Assembly (NCBI GenBank): GCA_030148365.1
Contig: JASBTO010000137.1
Span: 1 to 21,692, forward strand
Direction: 5' to 3'
Length of the DNA stretch: 21,692 nucleotides
Source of the DNA: Kangiellaceae bacterium
Lineage (GTDB): Bacteria; Pseudomonadota; Gammaproteobacteria; Enterobacterales; Kangiellaceae
A program made the translations under genes and the position numbers. This document shows positions 1-7,915 of the stretch, piece after piece (the first letter of the stretch is position 1; every line of letters starts with the position of its first letter). Below the pieces are notes generated by a model, which had not been told where the DNA came from, ran no database searches, and worked only from the letters and a program-made list of their open reading frames with translations.

Positions 1-672
1 TTCCAGACAGAAACCGAGATGGTAATGCAGTTCAGGATCCCGGGGCGCAAGCGTCAGACCCTGCCGGTAAACGTCGATAGCCCGCTCCGGTTGCCCATCA
101 GCTTCGAGCAGACTGCCAAGGAACCCGTAAAATACCACCTGACGGGGCTCCAGTTGCAATGCCTGGCGACAGGATTCGATGGCCGCCGGGCGCCGGCCGG
201 CGGCCATGTAGCAGTGAGCAACATTGTAATGACCCTGGGCATAGCCGGGTTCGAGGTGCAGGGCCGATTCATAGGCGCGCGCCGCCGCCGGTAAATTGCC
301 GGTCTGCAAATGCAGATTGCCGAGATTATTGTGGGCCTTGAACAGGCCGGGTTCGGCGCGCAGCGCCTTTTCAAAAGCATCGATAGCGGCCGCAAAGTCT
401 TTCAGGGCCGCGCGGATGGTACCGAGATTGCAGAGGGCATCGGCATTGCCGGGATGCAGTTGCAGGGCCTGTTCGACCCGGACGGCACCGCTAGTGGCAT
501 CGCCCATCTGGTACCGGAGCACGCCGGACAGATGCAGGGCATCAAAATGCTGCGGATCGTAGCTCAGGACTTCCTCGTACAATTGACTGGCATGATCCAG
601 CTGCCCGCCCTGGTGGGCCGCTACGGCATCGGCAAACAGGTTGCCCGTTTTGCCCTGATTTCCGCGCTCCAT
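1..672 (-). CDS. TPR-repeat protein, C-terminus beyond left edge
   Basis: The 224 residues in view are almost entirely tetratricopeptide repeats. Six repeats of exactly 34 residues run in register from residue 12 to 215, and a seventh begins at 216. Each has the helix-turn-helix pattern with conserved Gly/Ala near position 8 and Pro near position 32. No signal peptide or membrane segment is visible. TPR arrays bind other proteins; in bacteria they often precede a sulfotransferase or glycosyltransferase domain, but any such domain would lie off the window. The ATG at 670-672 follows the GST stop codon by only five bases, so the two are probably cotranscribed. An AGGAG lies at 687-691, a rather long 14 bases upstream of the ATG. 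The specific function is unknown. Confidence 0.85.
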   Translation of the reverse strand, partial: MERGNQGKTGNLFADAVAAHQGGQLDHASQLYEEVLSYDPQHFDALHLSGVLRYQMGDATSGAVRVEQALQLHPGNADALCNLGTIRAALKDFAAAIDAFEKALRAEPGLFKAHNNLGNLHLQTGNLPAAARAYESALHLEPGYAQGHYNVAHCYMAAGRRPAAIESCRQALQLEPRQVVFYGFLGSLLEADGQPERAIDVYRQGLTLAPRDPELHYHLGFCLE

Positions 673-677
673 ACCGG

Positions 678-1277
678 TTACTTCGACTCCTGGGGTCGGG
701 TTGCCATCAGGGAACTCCGGTCACCGAGGCTGTCCGCCCAGCTCGACAAGGGTCCGAAGCGATGCCGCCAACCGAAGTCCGGGTGTCGGAAATCCAGGTA
801 CTCGAGGGCACAAACCCCGTAAATCTGGAGCACGGTAAATTCCTTCGGCAGCAAGGCAAGACGGGGTTGCAGAAATGCCAGCCCGCGCTCCAGGGCATTC
901 TGGTAACGCTGCTGCCAAAAAGACGATTGCTGCTCCGCCTCGCGCATCTTGTCCTGCTGCCAGGCGACCGCGCTGTCGAGCAAACCAATGCAAAGCGCCA
1001 GTAACGTCCGGTTCGGCCAATTGCCGTGGACCCCGGCAAACATGTCTTTGGGCCCGGGCAGGGCGTTGAAATACTCAGCGATAACCAGGCTGTCGAAAAT
1101 CATTTCGCCGGCTTCCGGCACCAGACAGGGCACCTTGCCAAGAGGGTTGGCGGCAATCAGCTCCGGCGGGTTGTCGAAGGGGTGCTGGTGCACCTCCTGC
1201 ACCGACAATTCCAGTTCCCGGTGCAACACCCGCGCGGTGCGCGCATAGGGTGAAGGCTGTGAATAATACAACTTCAT
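678..1277 (-). CDS. Glutathione S-transferase family protein (YibF-like)
   Basis: A 199-residue soluble protein, the usual length for a bacterial GST. The N-terminal thioredoxin-fold domain starts with an S-x-P-Y-A-R segment (residues 9-13) and contains the glutathione-site hallmark NPLGKVPCL (44-52), including the cis-proline, followed by a DS-x-x-I-x-EY segment (62-69). The helical C-terminal domain ends with a YLDFR segment as in Escherichia coli YibF. Members conjugate or reduce substrates with glutathione; the substrate cannot be told from sequence. An AGGAG lies about eight bases before the ATG and supports this start. It sits between an AAA ATPase 88 bases upstream and a TPR gene five bases downstream, all on the minus strand. 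Confidence 0.88.
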   Translation of the reverse strand: MKLYYSQPSPYARTARVLHRELELSVQEVHQHPFDNPPELIAANPLGKVPCLVPEAGEMIFDSLVIAEYFNALPGPKDMFAGVHGNWPNRTLLALCIGLLDSAVAWQQDKMREAEQQSSFWQQRYQNALERGLAFLQPRLALLPKEFTVLQIYGVCALEYLDFRHPDFGWRHRFGPLSSWADSLGDRSSLMATRPQESK

Positions 1278-1365
1278 AACGGGTTCTCCTGAACAGGGCC
1301 GGCCAGTCTTCGGCAGGTCCGGACCATACTACAAGACCGGTAGCCGATATTCTCGCCTCGGAATC

Positions 1366-2856
1366 CTAATGGGCCATGACGGTGCGGCCTTCGGACCAGT
1401 GCCGCAAGGCGCTGACCTGCTCCGCCATGACCACGGACAGGGGACTGGTGGCCTTTATCGTGTCGAGAATATGGGTATCTTGCAGGGCCTCGGAGGCGCT
1501 CAGCGCACCATATAGGGCGGATACCACCGCCTGCTCGATTTCCGCGCCGGAATAGCCTTCACTCGCCTGCGCGAGCAAGGCCAGATTGAAATTCCCGGGT
1601 TGTTGCTGGCGCTTGGCGAGGTGAATACGGAAGATATCCTCGCGGACCTCAACGTCCGGCAGGTCGACAAAAAAGATTTCGTCGAGCCGGCCCTTGCGCA
1701 TCAGCTCCGGTGGCAGCCGCTGGATATCGTTGGCGGTCGCCACGACAAACACCGGCGCCTGGTTCTCCTGCATCCAGGTCAGCAGACTGCCGAGGACCCG
1801 GCGGGACACGCCGCCGTCGGAATCGCCGGTCGCGATGCCCTTTTCCACTTCGTCCAGCCAGAGCACACAGGGCGCCATCAGGCTGGCCATATTCAGGGCT
1901 TTGCGCAGGTTCTTTTCGGTTTCGCCGTGGTACTTGTTGTAAAGCGCGCCAAAATCCAGCCGTAATAACGGCAATTGCCAGAGCCCGGCGACTGCTTTGG
2001 CCGCCAGCGACTTGCCGCCGCCCTGCACGCCAATCAGCATCATGCCCCGGGGCCGATCCGTCAGCGCCTGATACTCGCCCCGGAACACCGGCCCTCTTTG
2101 CTCCAGCCAGGCTTTGAGTTTTTCCAGTCCGCCCACTTCAGAGAACTGGGCGGTTTCATATTCATAATGAACCGCACCGTCGAGATCCAGCAGACGATAC
2201 TTGGCGCGATTGACCTCGGGCAGCTCCGACCGGGTGATGGCGCCGTCGTACACCAGGTTACGCACCAGTTGCCGGGCATCGGCGAACGTCAGACCCGCAA
2301 GATTGCTGATCAGCATTTTCAGGGTTTCCGGATCCGTATTCACTTTCAGGCCGGCATGGTCCGCGGACCATTCCCGGGCCACTTCCCGGATCAGATCTTC
2401 CAGTTGCTCAGCACCGGGCAGCGCCAGCTCGAAGCGGGCCACCAGTCGGGCGAGCTCCGGCGGAATGGTGACGGAATGGCTGATTAACACCAGCGTCTGC
2501 TCCCGATTGGCGTAATCGAGGGCCAGATCCTTGAGCAGGCGTACGGCTTTCGGCTCGTCATCGAGCCAGGGATGAAAATCACAGAGCGCGAAAATTGCGC
2601 TGCGGGTCATCTCCCGTATGTGTTTGAGACAATGCAGCGGGTCTTCCGTGTGTTGCAGGGGCCCGATGCTGTGGGCCTTGTCCTGGCGACGCAGACCGTC
2701 AACGAGGTTCCAGCTGAAAAATGGCTTGCCGAGCCCGATCGCCAGTTCCCTCACCAATGCCAGCGCCCGGGTCTCCTCATGGGTTTCGATGACGATGATG
2801 GGAGTTCTGGACTGCACCAACAATTTCAGATCATTCAATTCAGTCTTGCCGCTCAT
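1366..2856 (-). CDS. AAA family ATPase, Ycf46-like
   Basis: A 496-residue cytosolic ATPase. Residues 1-200 form a degenerate RecA-like domain beginning with TPIIVIETHEETRAL (18-32), as in the cyanobacterial/plastid Ycf46 family. The C-terminal AAA core has Walker A GVQGGGKS (276-283), Walker B CVLWLDE (330-336), sensor 1 ATAND (373-377), an arginine-rich MRKGR segment (386-390) typical of the Arg-finger region, and a sensor-2 helix starting GYSGAEI (434-440). Ycf46 proteins are poorly characterised; cyanobacterial work links them to photosynthesis and inorganic-carbon regulation, which need not apply here. A lone core plus degenerate N-domain suggests a hexameric remodelling ATPase. The start has AAGGA seven bases upstream. 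It is divergent from coq7 and leads the GST and TPR genes. Confidence 0.87.
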   Translation of the reverse strand: MSGKTELNDLKLLVQSRTPIIVIETHEETRALALVRELAIGLGKPFFSWNLVDGLRRQDKAHSIGPLQHTEDPLHCLKHIREMTRSAIFALCDFHPWLDDEPKAVRLLKDLALDYANREQTLVLISHSVTIPPELARLVARFELALPGAEQLEDLIREVAREWSADHAGLKVNTDPETLKMLISNLAGLTFADARQLVRNLVYDGAITRSELPEVNRAKYRLLDLDGAVHYEYETAQFSEVGGLEKLKAWLEQRGPVFRGEYQALTDRPRGMMLIGVQGGGKSLAAKAVAGLWQLPLLRLDFGALYNKYHGETEKNLRKALNMASLMAPCVLWLDEVEKGIATGDSDGGVSRRVLGSLLTWMQENQAPVFVVATANDIQRLPPELMRKGRLDEIFFVDLPDVEVREDIFRIHLAKRQQQPGNFNLALLAQASEGYSGAEIEQAVVSALYGALSASEALQDTHILDTIKATSPLSVVMAEQVSALRHWSEGRTVMAH

Positions 2857-2876
2857 CAGTGATCCTTGTCACCGCA

Positions 2877-2906
2877 TTGTTATCATGCCCCCGAAGGGGC
2901 TACACT
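2877..2906 (+). promoter_or_regulatory. Putative sigma-70 promoter of coq7, with a hairpin in the spacer
   Basis: TTGTTA (2877-2882) and TACACT (2901-2906) are separated by 18 bases and each match four of six sigma-70 consensus positions. The spacer contains a perfect GCCCC-CGAA-GGGGC hairpin at 2887-2900. Transcription would start near 2913, leaving almost no leader for the ATG at 2920 but about 25 bases for the ATG at 2938. The site lies in the 63-base gap between the divergent AAA ATPase and coq7 genes. Predicted by eye only. Confidence 0.35.
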
Positions 2907-2919
2907 TTAGCATTCCGCC

Positions 2920-3576
2920 ATGCAACGAAAAACACCCATGCGTCATCTTTCCTCAGCTGATCGCCTATGTCTCGGAATCGATACCGCGCTGCGTACAATT
3001 TTTGGCGCCGCGCCCACCACCGATCGCCCGGATCCCGCGCAGACTTTCGATGAAACCGATCTGAGCGACAGCGAGCGCCGGCATATTGCCGGGCTAATGC
3101 GCGTCAACCACACCGGTGAAGTCTGCGCCCAGGCGCTCTACCAGGGGCAGGCGGTCACCGCCCGCCTTGAGCAGGTCCGTGACAAGATGGAGCAGGCGGC
3201 CATCGAAGAAAATGATCACCTGGCCTGGTGTGATACCCGTCTCCGGCAACTCGACAGCCGAACCAGTTTGCTGAACCCCTTCTGGTATGGCGGCTCCTTT
3301 GCCATCGGCGCCCTGGCCGGGCTGGCCGGTGATCGGTGGAGCCTGGGCTTTGTCGCCGAGACCGAAGACCAGGTGGTCCGCCATCTGGATGATCACCTGC
3401 AGCAACTGCCGGAGGGCGACCAGAAAAGCCGCGCGGTCCTGGAGACCATGCGCGACGACGAGGCCCGACATGCCACGGCCGCGCTGGAAGCCGGCGGCGC
3501 ACCTTTGCCCGCCCCCATACGGGGCTTGATGGGACTGATGTCAAAAGTCATGACCAAAACCGCCTACCATATTTAA
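2920..3576 (+). CDS. coq7: 2-polyprenyl-3-methyl-6-methoxy-1,4-benzoquinone monooxygenase
   Basis: Coq7 performs the next-to-last step of ubiquinone synthesis, hydroxylating the demethoxy-quinone ring with a carboxylate-bridged di-iron centre at the inner membrane face. The 218-residue protein shows the full ligand set: E67 in NHTGEVCAQ, E97 and H100 in EENDH, E149 in ETEDQVV, and E181 and H184 in RDDEARH. The hydrophobic stretch FAIGALAGLAG (127-137) fits membrane association. The start is uncertain: ATG at 2920 and ATG at 2938 both lack a good Shine-Dalgarno. The second gives 212 residues beginning MRHLSSADR, which matches the usual family N-terminus and leaves room for a leader. It stands alone between the divergent ATPase gene and metK. 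Coq7 is the hydroxylase in many Pseudomonas-like gammaproteobacteria, where enterics use UbiF. Confidence 0.95.
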   Translation: MQRKTPMRHLSSADRLCLGIDTALRTIFGAAPTTDRPDPAQTFDETDLSDSERRHIAGLMRVNHTGEVCAQALYQGQAVTARLEQVRDKMEQAAIEENDHLAWCDTRLRQLDSRTSLLNPFWYGGSFAIGALAGLAGDRWSLGFVAETEDQVVRHLDDHLQQLPEGDQKSRAVLETMRDDEARHATAALEAGGAPLPAPIRGLMGLMSKVMTKTAYHI

Positions 3577-3591
3577 GGCCCGTAGCAGCTT

Positions 3592-3605
3592 TGCCCGGAC
3601 GGGCA
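3592..3605 (+). terminator. Weak hairpin after coq7
   Basis: TGCCC-GGAC-GGGCA forms a five-pair stem with a four-base loop 16 bases after the coq7 stop. A run of five T appears about 12 bases further on, too far for a classical intrinsic terminator. It may mark the end of the coq7 transcript but is weak. Confidence 0.25.
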
Positions 3606-3708
3606 GGGGCTCATGGTTTTTCCCGGCAAGCCCTTTAAAACTGTAACTTTTGCCCCCATACTCACTCGCTTATACCTGCAACCGGGAGCGCTGGCGTGGG
3701 TTGGAAAA

Positions 3709-3740
3709 GCCGTGAATTCATGGCTTCAACAGAGTACAAT
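3709..3740 (+). promoter_or_regulatory. Putative metK promoter overlapped by a 16-bp palindrome
   Basis: TACAAT at 3735-3740 matches five of six -10 positions and lies 47 bases before the metK ATG. A weak -35, GTGAAT (3712-3717), is 17 bases upstream. The -35 sits inside GCCGTGAATTCATGGC (3709-3724), an inverted repeat with one mismatched pair and a perfect eight-base core TGAATTCA. A palindrome covering a -35 is the usual geometry of a repressor operator. It matches neither the MetJ box nor the spaced MetR site that I know, so the regulator, if any, is unknown. Confidence 0.35.
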
Positions 3741-3787
3741 CCGCCTACTTTTTAGCCAGCCCCCGCATAACTACGGGTCACCGCTTA

Positions 3788-4948
3788 ATGACGACATATC
3801 GCGTATTCACTTCCGAGTCCGTATCCGAAGGCCATCCGGACAAAATTGCCGACCAGATTTCCGATGCGGTTCTGGACGCCATTCTCGAGCAGGATCCCCG
3901 TGCCCGGGTGGCTTGCGAAACATTGATCAAGACCGGTGTTGCCGTGATTGCCGGTGAAGTCACCACCAGCGCCTGGGTCGATCTCGAAGACATCGTCCGG
4001 CAGACCATTTGCGACATCGGCTACACCAGCTCCGATGTCGGTTTCGACGGTCAGACCTGCGCGGTCCTCAATGCCATCGGCAAGCAGTCTCTCGATATCA
4101 ATGTCGGTGTCGATCGTGATATTCCCGAAGATCAGGGCGCTGGTGATCAGGGCCTGATGTTTGGCTACGCCACCAACGAAACCGACGTGCTGATGCCGGC
4201 GCCGGTGACCTTTGCGCACCGGCTGGTGCAGCGTCAGGCGGAAGAGCGCAAGAATGGCGCTTTGTCCTGGCTACGCCCGGACGCCAAAAGTCAGGTCATC
4301 ATGCGCTACGAAGATGGCAAGCCCGTCGCGATTGACGCCGTAGTGTTGTCCACCCAGCATAATCCGGACATCTCCCAGAAAGATCTCCATGAAGCGGTAC
4401 AGGAAATGATCATCAAACCGATCCTGCCTGAAAACCTGCTGCACAAGGACACCCAATACCACATCAATCCGACCGGTCGCTTCGTGGTCGGCGGGCCCGT
4501 CGGCGACTGCGGCCTGACCGGTCGCAAGATTATCGTGGACACCTATGGCGGCATGGCCCGTCACGGTGGCGGCGCCTTCTCCGGCAAGGACCCGTCCAAA
4601 GTCGACCGCTCTGCCGCCTACGCCGGCCGCTACGTCGCCAAGAACATTGTCGCCGCCGGCCTCGCCGATCGCTGTGAGATCCAGATCTCCTACGCCATCG
4701 GTGTTGCGGAACCGACCAGCATTTCCGTCAACACCCTCGGCACCAACAAGATCCCCGAGGACAAGCTGGCCCAGCTGGTGCGCAAGCATTTCGACCTGCG
4801 CCCCTTTGGCCTCATCAAGATGCTCGACCTCATTCGCCCCATTTACAAGGCTACCGCCGCGTACGGCCACTTCGGCCGCACCGAGCCGGAATTTACCTGG
4901 GAAAATACTGACAAGGCCGCCGATCTGCGTGCGGACGCCGGCCTGTAA
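3788..4948 (+). CDS. metK: S-adenosylmethionine synthetase
   Basis: MetK makes S-adenosylmethionine from methionine and ATP in the cytosol. The 386-residue protein is full length and has all signature motifs: GHPDK (15-19) near the N-terminus, GAGDQG (117-122) at the ATP site, and the GGGAFSGKDP phosphate loop (260-269) followed by KVDRS. The reading frame is intact and ends in ADAGL. The ATG start gives the standard N-terminus, TYRVFTSESVSEGHPDK; the Shine-Dalgarno before it is poor (GGG at 3775-3777). ahcY starts 19 bases after the stop codon, so the two form an operon that makes SAM and removes the SAH by-product. Confidence 0.98.
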   Translation: MTTYRVFTSESVSEGHPDKIADQISDAVLDAILEQDPRARVACETLIKTGVAVIAGEVTTSAWVDLEDIVRQTICDIGYTSSDVGFDGQTCAVLNAIGKQSLDINVGVDRDIPEDQGAGDQGLMFGYATNETDVLMPAPVTFAHRLVQRQAEERKNGALSWLRPDAKSQVIMRYEDGKPVAIDAVVLSTQHNPDISQKDLHEAVQEMIIKPILPENLLHKDTQYHINPTGRFVVGGPVGDCGLTGRKIIVDTYGGMARHGGGAFSGKDPSKVDRSAAYAGRYVAKNIVAAGLADRCEIQISYAIGVAEPTSISVNTLGTNKIPEDKLAQLVRKHFDLRPFGLIKMLDLIRPIYKATAAYGHFGRTEPEFTWENTDKAADLRADAGL

Positions 4949-4956
4949 ACCGATCC

Positions 4957-4962
4957 AAGGAA
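4957..4962 (+). promoter_or_regulatory. Shine-Dalgarno that fixes the ahcY start
   Basis: AAGGAA lies five bases before the ATG at 4968. The same reading frame stays open far upstream into metK, so this site, together with the family-typical protein length, decides the ahcY start. Confidence 0.75.
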
Positions 4963-4967
4963 CAGAC

Positions 4968-6386
<1,419 letters not shown>

Positions 6387-6403
6387 GCGGCACTCGCTGC
6401 ACT

Positions 6404-6431
6404 GGCCTTGCCCGCTCCTGGGGGCAAGGCC
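6404..6431 (+). terminator. Strong hairpin after ahcY
   Basis: GGCCTTGCCC and GGGCAAGGCC form a perfect ten-pair stem around an eight-base loop, 17 bases after the ahcY stop. No T-run follows on either strand, so it could be a stabilising 3' end or part of a factor-dependent terminator and not a classical intrinsic one. Confidence 0.5.
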
Positions 6432-6537
6432 CCACTTCCCCGGGCCATGGGCCGCTACCTGTACTAACTCTGATCGATCCGGCAGACTCACCTGTTGCCC
6501 GATACGCTACCGCCCTCTCACCCCATGCGCCTGTTTT

Positions 6538-6567
6538 TTCACAGAATTCCCTGATTTGCGTTAGGAT
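6538..6567 (+). promoter_or_regulatory. Putative sigma-70 promoter of the DUF3224 gene
   Basis: TTCACA (6538-6543, five of six -35 matches) and TAGGAT (6562-6567, four of six -10 matches) are 18 bases apart, about 50 bases before the DUF3224 start. The site follows the ahcY hairpin, consistent with a separate transcription unit. Predicted by eye. Confidence 0.4.
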
Positions 6568-6604
6568 GGCTGCTCAACGAATTTGCCGTATAGCTGCTAT
6601 CAAT

Positions 6605-6610
6605 GAGGAG
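6605..6610 (+). promoter_or_regulatory. Shine-Dalgarno that fixes the DUF3224 start
   Basis: GAGGAG lies six bases before the ATG at 6617. The frame is open further upstream to an ATG at 6566, but that codon has no such site and would add 17 residues not expected in the family. Confidence 0.75.
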
Positions 6611-6616
6611 AAAGTC

Positions 6617-7018
6617 ATGAATTCCAACGCCATGGGGACCTTCAAGGTGAAACTGGAGCCTCAGGGAGGGGGGGACTCTTCGGGAGGTACGACTCTGGGT
6701 CGCATGTCGATCGACAAGCAATTTACCGGGGATCTGGAAGGGGAAAGCAAAGGCGAGATGCTCAGCGCCATGACCAGTGTCAACGGGTCGGCGGGCTATG
6801 TTGCCATCGAGCGGATCAGCGGCACCCTTGAAGGGCGCTCCGGGAGTTTTGTACTGCACCACAAGGGCACCATGGACCGGGGCAGGCAGGAGGCGAGCAT
6901 TACCGTGGTGCCGGACTCGGCGACCGGCGAGTTAACCGGTATGACGGGCACCATGAACATCCGCGTTGAAAATGACCTGCACCATTACGATCTCGAGTAC
7001 ACCTTACCCGAGAGCTAG
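6617..7018 (+). CDS. DUF3224 domain-containing protein
   Basis: A 133-residue protein recognised as DUF3224. Its pattern is characteristic: GTFKVKLEPQ near the start, LGRMSIDKQFTGDLEG, a KGEMLSA segment, GSAGYVAIERISGTLEG, then GSFVLHHKGTMDRG and a closing VVPDSATGELTGMTGTM. The family is a small beta-barrel related in fold to allene oxide cyclase; its biochemical role is not known to me. There is no signal peptide, so it is probably cytosolic. A glycine/serine-rich insert (GGGDSSGG) follows the first strand. The start at 6617 is chosen for its GAGGAG. It has its own likely promoter and ends tail to tail with the uracil-DNA glycosylase gene, the two stop codons sharing a CTAG. Confidence 0.9.
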   Translation: MNSNAMGTFKVKLEPQGGGDSSGGTTLGRMSIDKQFTGDLEGESKGEMLSAMTSVNGSAGYVAIERISGTLEGRSGSFVLHHKGTMDRGRQEASITVVPDSATGELTGMTGTMNIRVENDLHHYDLEYTLPES

Positions 7019-7617
7019 CCGGCACTTTTCTCGTCGGCCCCCAGGATGTCCCTGACCCGGCGGCGCAAAACAGGTACCAATTCCCGCTCGAACCATGGAT
7101 TTTTGGCCAGCCAGATATTGTTGCGCGGGCTCGGATGAGGCAACGGCATGAGTTCCGGGCCATAGGCGCGGAAGTCCCGTACCCGCTCGGTCAGGTTCCT
7201 CCCGTCCTTACCGAGATGCCAGCGATGGGCATATTGGCCAATCACCAAAGTGAGCCGGATCCCCGGCAACAGGTCCAGCAATTGCCGCCGCCAGGTTTGG
7301 GCGCAGAGAGGGATGGGCGGATTGTCGCCGGACTTGCCGCGACCGGGATAACAGAACCCCATGGGCACTATGGCCATCCGGGCCGGATCATAGAAAGTGT
7401 CCCGATCGATCCCCATCCAATTCCGCAACCGATCGCCACTCGGGTCATTGAAGGGGATGCCGGTTTCATGGACACGGGTACCAGGCGCCTGGGCCGCCAC
7501 CAGGATCTTCGCCCGTCGATCCACCTGAATGACTGGGCGGGGCCCCAAAGGCAACTGTCCTTCACAAAGCCGGCAGGCGCGAATGTTTCTGGCCAGGTTT
7601 TCCAGCGGATCGGTCAT
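7015..7617 (-). CDS. Uracil-DNA glycosylase family protein with four putative Fe-S cysteines
   Basis: A 200-residue member of the uracil-DNA glycosylase superfamily, closest in layout to family 4, which removes uracil from DNA in base-excision repair. Motif A is AQAPGTRVHETGIPFNDPSGD (42-62, shown here by its ends: A42, G46, P55, D62); family 4 normally has GEAPG, so Glu is replaced by Gln. Motif B is HPSPRNN (161-167). Four cysteines, C15, C18, C89 and C105, follow the spacing of the family-4 4Fe-4S ligands. The frame is open upstream to 7692, but the ATG at 7617 has a GGAG seven bases away and places ACRLC where the family has it. It is divergent from the S9 peptidase gene. Activity on uracil is inferred only. 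Confidence 0.85.
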   Translation of the reverse strand: MTDPLENLARNIRACRLCEGQLPLGPRPVIQVDRRAKILVAAQAPGTRVHETGIPFNDPSGDRLRNWMGIDRDTFYDPARMAIVPMGFCYPGRGKSGDNPPIPLCAQTWRRQLLDLLPGIRLTLVIGQYAHRWHLGKDGRNLTERVRDFRAYGPELMPLPHPSPRNNIWLAKNPWFERELVPVLRRRVRDILGADEKSAG

Positions 7618-7915
7618 GGCAAACTCCGGATCGGCGGTTCCCGAAACCCTCATCTTAAACCGCGCCGGCCCTTGTCGGCGAGAGTCGGGCATTCGCCCCG
7701 CCAGGGGTAAGCTCCCACTCCGTCACCACCTGACTGACCCCGCGGACAGACCCGGAAAGTCGCGGTGGTTTGTTGCGGTAACTGGCAGACGACCCGCAAC
7801 TTCGTTAACCTTGCGTTTCCTGTCCGGTCGGTAGCGCCCCCAATACCGGTTGCCGACTTCAAACATGGGCCCGAATGAATGCTTCGACGCCCCAAAGGAT
7901 TGACGAGGAGTCGAC
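7618..7915. other. 298-base region between divergent genes, with inverted repeats
   Basis: This spacer must hold the promoters of both the glycosylase and the S9 peptidase operon. I see GTTGCGG...CCGCAAC (7772-7778 and 7794-7800, seven perfect pairs) and a nested pair further on: CGGTA/TACCG inside GTCGG/CCGAC (about 7829-7857). No convincing -35/-10 pair stood out by eye. Short ORFs here look like chance. Confidence 0.45.
7624..7627 (-). promoter_or_regulatory. Shine-Dalgarno supporting the glycosylase start
   Basis: On the minus strand GGAG lies six bases before the ATG at 7615-7617. This favours the 200-residue form over the 225-residue open frame beginning at 7692. Confidence 0.55.

Larger units (their letters stand above)
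3577..3787. other. Intergenic leader region of metK
   Basis: These 211 non-coding bases separate coq7 from metK. I see a weak hairpin near the coq7 end, then a palindrome and a likely -10 element in the last 80 bases. I do not see the conserved core of a SAM or SAH riboswitch, and no convincing small ORF. A covariance-model scan would settle the riboswitch question. Confidence 0.6.

Noticed and set aside
54..395. 113-codon minus-strand open frame at the left end
   Set aside because: It is out of frame with the clear 34-residue TPR pattern on the same strand and shows no family resemblance.
1316..1325. Perfect ten-base palindrome GGTCCGGACC between the ATPase and GST genes
   Set aside because: It has no loop for a hairpin, no promoter elements placed around it, and short GC-rich palindromes are frequent here.
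3577..3787. SAM or SAH riboswitch before metK
   Set aside because: A GGGAGCGCTGG segment around 3692 recalls part of the SAH riboswitch, but the matching downstream strands of the conserved pseudoknot are not visible.
4545..4967. N-terminal extension of ahcY into metK
   Set aside because: The frame is open, but the extra 141 residues are a shadow of metK; the ATG at 4968 has a clear Shine-Dalgarno and gives the standard length.
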